Shown here: one piece after another, positions 49,088 through 54,062 of the stretch
Layout of the letters: every line of letters begins with the position of its first letter
Numbering within the stretch: the first letter of the stretch is position 1
Source: Crocinitomicaceae bacterium
Lineage (GTDB): Bacteria; Bacteroidota; Bacteroidia; Flavobacteriales_D; Sanyastnellaceae
NCBI GenBank assembly: GCA_002693775.1
Contig: NZRP01000062.1
Coordinates: 1-54,062 of the forward strand
Length of the DNA: 54,062 nucleotides
Direction: 5' to 3'
Program-made: the position numbers and the translations under genes
The notes under the pieces: model-generated
What the model was told of the DNA's origin: nothing
The model's input: the letters and a program-made list of their open reading frames with translations, nothing else
Databases searched by the model: none

Positions 49088-50029
49088 TTATGATGAATGG
49101 ATTAGACTTGACCAAAATTCATGAGAAATATCTGAACTGAAACTACTATTAGGAGCTAATAAAACTGATACTGCATCATGAGAATGTAATGATTCTTGAT
49201 GTGAACATATAATCCTAAAATCAATAATTCGATTATCATTAATTAATTGCTCATATAGCAATCTCGCAGCATCTTCAACAAATTTTAAATAAGCACCATT
49301 TAGTTCAGCAAACGCCATTTCATCTTCTCTTTTTACAATGACTTGTGTTTCAGTTTGTAAAGCATTAATACATAATTCTTGAAGATCTTCAATCCAAATA
49401 TCTTCTTCAAATTGAATAGAAATCCTAGCTACAGATCGTTGCGAGTGAGGTACAACAGGTACATTTCTTGAATTTCTTGCGTATTCACTTAGTTCATACG
49501 AACAAGGACAGGCAGATGAATAGACAAAATCAAAATGGATTATCTTTTTTAATTCGCCTTCTTTATTAATATCAGCACAAATATTAACATCATAATACTG
49601 ATACCCATCAAGATTTGATCTAAGTGAATTTTGCAGAATCGGGTAAGAGAACTTTAGAAGAATTTTAGCATCGAAAGTTGACAATTTCTCTTTATACGAG
49701 AGTAAAATAGATTCAAGAGCATTAATCCCAAAAACATCATCTTTATACTCATAAAATGACCTAATTATCATTGACATATTTATGCCCTTTTTGTGGGCAG
49801 ATAGGGAAACAGTTCCTGTTACTTTAGTTTCTAACTCTAAAATTTGTTCATCTCTAGTTTTGTACTTAAGTGGCAATCTAAAATTATGCATACCAACTTG
49901 TTGAATTTCAACTTTTGAACCTTGAATTAGAGATGAAGGCCCATTTTGTATATCAGGAAACTTATCAAGTTCCTTTTTTGTAGGCTTGTAAGCCATATCG
50001 TATTTTTCTGCTTCTTTCGGAAATTTCAT
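49088..50029 (-). CDS. folE2: GTP cyclohydrolase, FolE2 (type IB)
   Basis: Converts GTP to 7,8-dihydroneopterin triphosphate, using the metal-flexible type IB fold instead of zinc-dependent FolE. 313 residues. Motifs visible: VGMHNF (45-50), SLSAHKKGINMS (75-86), the metal-site Cys in SACPCSYELS (Cys174 region), PHSQRS (194-199), VKREDEMAFAE (232-242) and HQESLHSHDA (277-286). It lies 3 bases downstream of the pterin-synthase gene on the same strand; together they make the first two steps of a pterin or deazaguanine pathway. The pair is clearly more AT-rich than its neighbours, which may mean transfer. Confidence 0.96.
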   Translation of the reverse strand: MKFPKEAEKYDMAYKPTKKELDKFPDIQNGPSSLIQGSKVEIQQVGMHNFRLPLKYKTRDEQILELETKVTGTVSLSAHKKGINMSMIIRSFYEYKDDVFGINALESILLSYKEKLSTFDAKILLKFSYPILQNSLRSNLDGYQYYDVNICADINKEGELKKIIHFDFVYSSACPCSYELSEYARNSRNVPVVPHSQRSVARISIQFEEDIWIEDLQELCINALQTETQVIVKREDEMAFAELNGAYLKFVEDAARLLYEQLINDNRIIDFRIICSHQESLHSHDAVSVLLAPNSSFSSDISHEFWSSLIHSS

Positions 50030-50032
50030 ATG

Positions 50033-50461
50033 TTATTTTCCGCCGTAATAATCGGCGTAATTATTTTCAGTTTCATATAATCTTAGATGATGTAAGGTGC
50101 AACCATGTTCAGTAATAGAATGCTCCAATTGCTCCCAAATTTCTATAATTAGATTTTCAGTTGAGGCGATCTTACCCTTCATCCACTCAACATCCAAATT
50201 GATATTTCTGTGATCCAAATGCGTTTCGACTTGATCTCTAATTATATCTGAAAGAACTTTTAAATCCATACAATAACCGGTATCAGGATTGGGAAAACCT
50301 TTAACGGTAACGTGAAGTTCGTAATTATGACCATGCCAATTTTCATTAGCGCATTTGCCAAAAACATTATGATTCTTTTCAGTACTCCATTCTGGATTCC
50401 AAAGTTTATGAGCCGCATTAAAGCGAGCCCTTCTTGTTATATATACAGTTTTGTTTGGCAT
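50033..50461 (-). CDS. 6-pyruvoyl-tetrahydropterin synthase / QueD family protein, eukaryote-like
   Basis: 142 residues from the ATG at 50461 (MPNKTVYITRRARF); a TTG one codon earlier is less likely. Zinc ligands: His18 in AAHKL, and His43 and His45 in WHGHNYE. The catalytic Cys37 (FGKCANENWHGH), the Asp83-His84 pair (LDHRNIN) and Glu130 (LYETENN) are all present. VFGKCxNxNxHGHNY and PDTGYCMDLKVL follow the eukaryotic 6-pyruvoyl-tetrahydropterin synthase pattern more closely than E. coli QueD. It could make 6-pyruvoyl-tetrahydropterin (biopterin branch) or 6-carboxy-tetrahydropterin (queuosine branch); no other queuosine gene is nearby. Upstream of folE2 in a two-gene operon. Confidence 0.9.
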   Translation of the reverse strand: MPNKTVYITRRARFNAAHKLWNPEWSTEKNHNVFGKCANENWHGHNYELHVTVKGFPNPDTGYCMDLKVLSDIIRDQVETHLDHRNINLDVEWMKGKIASTENLIIEIWEQLEHSITEHGCTLHHLRLYETENNYADYYGGK

Positions 50462-50479
50462 CAATTTTAACTTTTATCT

Positions 50480-50507
50480 ATGTTACAAAGGTATACCTTT
50501 GTAACAT
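50480..50507. promoter_or_regulatory. Perfect 28-bp palindrome carrying two back-to-back -7 elements
   Basis: Each 14-base half is ATGTTACAAAGGTA in mirror image, with no mismatch. On the plus strand 50494-50501 reads TACCTTTG, and on the minus strand 50493-50486 also reads TACCTTTG. Both are exact TAnnTTTG elements, and the two abut. The site fills the 44-base gap between the divergent pterin-synthase and hldD starts and includes the first two bases of the hldD ATG. It can serve as a bidirectional promoter and as an operator for a dimeric regulator. Confidence 0.75.
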
Positions 50508-51468
50508 GATTATCGTAACCGGAGCGGCTGGATTTATAGGTAGTAAATTAGTTGAAAGACTCAACCTTGAGGGATTCAACGACATTGTAATCGTTGATGA
50601 TTTTTCCAGAGAAGATAAACGCGGTAATTACGAGGGATTGAAGTTCACATTAAAGGTCGAAAGAGAATCATTTGCAGAATGGATTACGGAGAATGAAAAC
50701 CAGGTTCAATTCATTTTTCACCTTGGAGCAAGGACTGATACGACTAAAACTGATGTAGAGCTTTTCAACAAACTAAATCTGGAGTACACTAAGGAGGTTT
50801 GGAATTTATGTGTCAAATATGGTTTGGCACTAGTTTATGCTAGCTCAGCTGCGACATATGGTGACGGAACTTTTGGTTACTCTGACAGCCATGAAGTTGT
50901 TGGAGATCTTAAGCCACTCAATCCGTACGGAGAATCAAAGAATGACTTTGACAAGTGGGCTCTAGCTCAAGACAGGAAGCCATACTTCTGGGTAGGATTG
51001 AAGTTCTTTAATGTGTTTGGTCCAAATGAAGGACATAAAAACAGGATGGCATCAGTTGTTCTTCACACATTCAGACAGGTAAGTTCTACTGGCAAAATGA
51101 ATCTCTTCAGGTCTCACAACCCTGACTTTAACGACGGCGAACAAACTAGAGACTTTGTATTTGTAGATGACGTAACAAAGGTTTGCTTTTACATGATGAA
51201 ACACAGACTTAAGACTCCTAGCGGACTTTACAACCTGGGTTCAGGAAAGGGTCGCACATATCTAGAGCTGGTAAATGCAACATTTAAGTCAATGGGTTTA
51301 GAACCACATATCGAGTTTGTCGACACACCTGAGGATATACGAGATACTTATCAATATTTTACAGAAGCTGACTTGAGTAAATTAAGGGAGGCAGGATACA
51401 ATGAGGAGTTTACCTCCTTAGAAGATGGGATTGAGAATTATATCTCATCTCTAATAGCTAGCAGTTGA
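50506..51468 (+). CDS. hldD: ADP-glyceromanno-heptose 6-epimerase
   Basis: Makes ADP-L-glycero-D-manno-heptose for the LPS inner core. 320 residues from the ATG at 50506 (MIIVTGAAGFIGSK); the frame is open 24 codons further but crosses the palindromic promoter and lacks similarity. This is an extended short-chain dehydrogenase: NAD(P) loop TGAAGFIG (5-12), catalytic Ser/Thr region YASSAATYG (111-119) and the Tyr141/Lys145 pair in NPYGESK. Heptose-epimerase features include FHLGARTDTT (71-80) and KFFNVFGPNEGHK. The -7 element ends only 4 bases upstream, so the mRNA may be leaderless. The 3' end overlaps the convergent MerR-like gene by 31 bases. Confidence 0.93.
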   Translation: MIIVTGAAGFIGSKLVERLNLEGFNDIVIVDDFSREDKRGNYEGLKFTLKVERESFAEWITENENQVQFIFHLGARTDTTKTDVELFNKLNLEYTKEVWNLCVKYGLALVYASSAATYGDGTFGYSDSHEVVGDLKPLNPYGESKNDFDKWALAQDRKPYFWVGLKFFNVFGPNEGHKNRMASVVLHTFRQVSSTGKMNLFRSHNPDFNDGEQTRDFVFVDDVTKVCFYMMKHRLKTPSGLYNLGSGKGRTYLELVNATFKSMGLEPHIEFVDTPEDIRDTYQYFTEADLSKLREAGYNEEFTSLEDGIENYISSLIASS

Positions 51469-51851
51469 GCTCTTATCATTTTAAGTCTATCGACTACTTC
51501 TTTTCGCGACTTTTCATTTAAAGAAGGAGTAGATTTTTTAGCAAAAACGCTTGTCTCTTTAGCTACTTTTTTAGCAACGGCTCCTGCTTCAGCACTCGCA
51601 CCTTTCCTTGCAGACAATGCCTTTTTAGCTCCTTCAAGAGTAAAGCCTTGCTCTTTAACTAAAACGTAAATAGACTTGATTATTTCAATATCCTTTCTAT
51701 TGTATGATCTCTTTCCGCGAGCATTAGTTTTCGGTTGTATTTGCTTGAATTCCTTCTCCCAGAATCTTAGTAAAGATGCATTTACCCCAAACATCTGAGC
51801 TACCTCAGAGATACTAAAGTATTGCTTTTGGATAGGAGAGTTTAAAGGCAT
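51438..51851 (-). CDS. MerR-type helix-turn-helix regulator
   Basis: 137 residues from the ATG at 51851 (a TTG four codons earlier is open). The winged-helix MerR DNA-binding domain is residues about 10-78: YFSISEVAQMFGVNASLLRF, then WEKEF and GKRSYNRKDIEIIKSIYVL. The C-terminal half is basic and Ala/Lys-rich with a short coiled coil (VVDRLKMIRAQLLAIRD) and has no recognisable ligand domain or metal cysteines. It ends inside the convergent hldD gene (31-base overlap) and lies 31 bases downstream of the M23 peptidase gene, probably in the same transcript. The regulated genes are unknown. Confidence 0.9.
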   Translation of the reverse strand: MPLNSPIQKQYFSISEVAQMFGVNASLLRFWEKEFKQIQPKTNARGKRSYNRKDIEIIKSIYVLVKEQGFTLEGAKKALSARKGASAEAGAVAKKVAKETSVFAKKSTPSLNEKSRKEVVDRLKMIRAQLLAIRDEI

Positions 51852-51882
51852 GATAGGTAGCAAGATAGCACCGAATTATACT

Positions 51883-52857
51883 TTAATCAAAAGATTGATG
51901 CGCTGCCTCTGAATTTCTTAAAAGAGTTTCATACTCTTCAGGTGTCAAATCATTAAAATAATAGTGCGCTGGATTCACCTTTTTACCATCCTTAAACACC
52001 TCGTAGTGAAGGTGTGGAGCAACTGAAGTGCCAGTGTTTCCTACCAGACCGATTACTTCGCCACGCTTAACCTTTTGGCCTTTTTTCACAAGCGTCTTAC
52101 TCATGTGAGCATAAAGCGTTTTATAGCCAAAACCATGCTTAATCTCCACATGCCTTCCGTATCCTGTGTAGGATCTTCTCACTTTAACCACCTCGCCGTC
52201 GCCAGTTGCAAAAATTTCCGTGCCTGTATCCGCAGAGAAATCCATACCATAATGGAACTTTCTCACCTTGTAAATTGGGTGATATCTCCAACCCCATCCA
52301 GAAGCCATTCTTTTTAAATCGTCATTTCTAATGGGCTGAATTGCTGGGATTGATTGCAGACGTGCCTCATGGGTCGCTGCAAGCTCCATGACTTCGTCGA
52401 AAGAACGGCTTTGGGCTACAAGACGACGCTGAACCTCAGCTATCTTCAACTGCAAATCACTTACATCCTCAGTGTGATCATACCCCCTCAAGTGTTTAGT
52501 TCTGTCAGCTCCTCCGACTCCTGGATTACGCCTGTACTCTGGAAGCGGATCTGTGCCAAATACTGTTCTGTAAATCGCGTCATCTCTGAGTTGAAGGTCT
52601 TCAAGGACTTCAACCATTTCTTCAACATCAGATTTGAAAAGATCGACTTGGACTTCGAGAAATTCTATTTCGCGTTCCATTGCCCTGTCTTTAGGTGAGT
52701 CGAATGCGTAGTCAAATAGGAAAATCGACGCTGTTCCAATTAAAATAATTAACCCCACATTACGCACAGACCACCATATGTAGTCCATAGCGCTGTATGG
52801 TATAACCTCATTTTGAAGGGTTTGAGGGTTGAATTTAGTTTTTTGGAACCAACTCAT
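51883..52857 (-). CDS. M23 family peptidoglycan endopeptidase, membrane-anchored
   Basis: 324 residues from the ATG at 52857 (MSWFQKTKFN). One N-terminal membrane helix (about 32-51) is followed by a coiled coil (about 58-165) and a LytM-type peptidase domain (about 185-310). Zinc ligands are intact: His202 and Asp206 in HYGMDFS and His284 in HLHYE, with the catalytic His251 and His282. It is therefore a likely active cell-wall endopeptidase, resembling the coiled-coil M23 proteins involved in cell shape and division. It is divergent from alaS, 68 bases apart, and upstream of the MerR-type gene. The alaS/M23/MerR neighbourhood is common in this phylum. Confidence 0.95.
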   Translation of the reverse strand: MSWFQKTKFNPQTLQNEVIPYSAMDYIWWSVRNVGLIILIGTASIFLFDYAFDSPKDRAMEREIEFLEVQVDLFKSDVEEMVEVLEDLQLRDDAIYRTVFGTDPLPEYRRNPGVGGADRTKHLRGYDHTEDVSDLQLKIAEVQRRLVAQSRSFDEVMELAATHEARLQSIPAIQPIRNDDLKRMASGWGWRYHPIYKVRKFHYGMDFSADTGTEIFATGDGEVVKVRRSYTGYGRHVEIKHGFGYKTLYAHMSKTLVKKGQKVKRGEVIGLVGNTGTSVAPHLHYEVFKDGKKVNPAHYYFNDLTPEEYETLLRNSEAAHQSFD

Positions 52858-52925
52858 TAAGTGCAAATTTCGTACATTTTTGTCAGATGAGTATTTATTA
52901 ATTTCGAAGTATCAAACATTAGAGT

Positions 52926-54062
52926 ATGGAATCGCGCAAAATCCGACAAATATTTTTAGACTTTTTCGCCACTAAGGGCCATGAAATCGTCCCTTCAGCA
53001 CCCATGGTATTGAAAGACGACCCAACTCTAATGTTCACTAATGCCGGTATGAATCCATTCAAAGATTTATTCTTGGGTAACAGTCCTGTGAAATTTCCAA
53101 GGGTAGCTGACACCCAGAAGTGCCTAAGGGTAAGCGGAAAGCACAACGACCTTGAAGAGGTGGGGGTAGACACATATCACCATACTATGTTTGAGATGTT
53201 GGGCAACTGGTCGTTTGGAGATTACTTCAAGGAAGATGCTATTGCTTGGGCTTGGGAGCTTCTAACAGAGCATTACAAGCTAGATAAGGACGATTTATAC
53301 GTTACAGTGTTCAAAGGAGATAAGGGAGACAACCTTCCTGTTGATGAAGAAGCTAGAGAGCAGTGGAAAAGACATATTGCAGAGGATAAAATTATACTTG
53401 CAAGCAAGAAGGACAACTTCTGGGAGATGGGCGAGACTGGGCCTTGCGGACCATGCTCTGAAATTCACATAGATCTTAGAAGCGAAGAAGAAAAAGCTGC
53501 TATCCCTGGAATAGAACTTGTAAACATGGACCATCCACAGGTTGTAGAAGTTTGGAATCTAGTGTTTATGGAGTTTAACAGACTTACTTCTGGCGAACTT
53601 GTTCCTCTGCCAAATAAACACGTTGATACTGGAATGGGTTTTGAGCGTCTTGCAATGGCGATTCAAGGAAAAAAGAGCAACTACGATACTGACGTTTTCT
53701 CTCCACTTCTTGATAAGCTTAGCGAGTTGTCAGGCAAAAAATACAAGGCTTGCGATGATAGCGAAAGCGTTGCTTTCAGAGTGATAGTAGATCACGTTAG
53801 AGCTGTATCATTCAGCATATGTGACGGACAACTTCCATCTAACAATAAAGCTGGCTACGTTATCAGACGTATCCTGCGCCGAGCTATTAGATATGGATAC
53901 TCATTCTTAGATTTTAAGGATCCATTTGTCTACAATCTTGTTGACGCTCTTGAAGAATCACTTGGCAATGCTTTCCCTGAACTTAACAATCAAAAAGACC
54001 TTATTAAAAAAGTAATCAAGCAAGAGGAAGAAAGCTTCTTGCGCACTCTTGAGAAAGGAATC
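52926..54062 (+). CDS. alaS: Alanine--tRNA ligase, N-terminal part (cut by window end)
   Basis: Class II synthetase that charges tRNA-Ala. 379 codons are present, from the ATG at 52926 ([20 protein letters not shown]) to the window edge; the complete protein is normally about 870 residues, so the editing and C-Ala domains lie outside. Visible: motif 1 region [36 protein letters not shown], motif 2 region [26 protein letters not shown] (as [13 protein letters not shown]) and motif 3 [15 protein letters not shown], followed by the tRNA-binding helices with [15 protein letters not shown]. No frameshift is seen. Confidence 0.98.
   Translation, partial: MESRKIRQIFLDFFATKGHEIVPSAPMVLKDDPTLMFTNAGMNPFKDLFLGNSPVKFPRVADTQKCLRVSGKHNDLEEVGVDTYHHTMFEMLGNWSFGDYFKEDAIAWAWELLTEHYKLDKDDLYVTVFKGDKGDNLPVDEEAREQWKRHIAEDKIILASKKDNFWEMGETGPCGPCSEIHIDLRSEEEKAAIPGIELVNMDHPQVVEVWNLVFMEFNRLTSGELVPLPNKHVDTGMGFERLAMAIQGKKSNYDTDVFSPLLDKLSELSGKKYKACDDSESVAFRVIVDHVRAVSFSICDGQLPSNNKAGYVIRRILRRAIRYGYSFLDFKDPFVYNLVDALEESLGNAFPELNNQKDLIKKVIKQEEESFLRTLEKGI

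Overview
The window reads as a chromosomal segment of a member of the Bacteroidota, most likely a marine-type flavobacterium. Evidence: three large secreted proteins end in type IX secretion (T9SS) sorting domains; promoters match the Bacteroidota -7 element TAnnTTTG; there are GWxTD, DUF4369/TlpA-like and FadL-like envelope proteins; prolyl-tRNA synthetase is of the archaeal/eukaryotic-like form; and several genes overlap without Shine-Dalgarno leaders. Most of the window is conserved housekeeping DNA. I do not see a defence island, prophage, CRISPR array or clearly new multi-gene system, and I say so plainly.

Layout. 1-4.5 kb: a modular T9SS-exported protein (thioredoxin, cohesin-like and dockerin-like modules) is tail-to-tail with a tyrosine recombinase that lies just downstream of tRNA-Glu and its terminator. 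4.6-13.5 kb: proS; a Gly/Asn/Trp/Tyr-rich lipoprotein with a FadL-like barrel; a coiled-coil protein whose zinc ribbon has lost its cysteines, with a Nif3 homologue; then lpxK, a thioredoxin-like lipoprotein and lpxH, a lipid A cluster. 13.5-22.2 kb: a large beta-propeller T9SS protein, lipA and a small outer-membrane protein on the minus strand; then osmC, rmuC, a GWxTD lipoprotein and rlmB as an overlapping plus-strand operon.

22.2-42.6 kb: a minus-strand block containing the fused str-S10-spc-alpha superoperon, in order rpsL, rpsG, fusA, S10 cluster, spc cluster with secY, map, infA and rpmJ, then rpsM, rpsK, rpsD, rpoA and rplQ. A promoter with a full -7 element precedes rpsL and a strong terminator follows rplQ; carA and eno follow. 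There is no tuf gene between fusA and rpsJ. Two genes too short for a routine ORF cut-off, rpmJ and rpmD, are included here.

42.7-54.1 kb: a tightly coupled plus-strand operon (UvrD/PcrA helicase, lipoprotein, esterase, secreted peptidylarginine-deiminase-like enzyme); a Bax-inhibitor-1 membrane protein; an AT-rich folE2/pterin-synthase pair divergent from hldD across a perfect 28-bp palindrome; a MerR-type regulator and an M23 peptidase; and the 5' part of alaS running off the right edge.

The signals most worth following are the palindromic bidirectional promoter at 50480-50507, the modular protein at the left end, the secreted deiminase, the repeat-bearing tail on ribosomal protein L17, the shared CATG start of the Nif3 homologue and lpxK, and the lone integrase beside tRNA-Glu.
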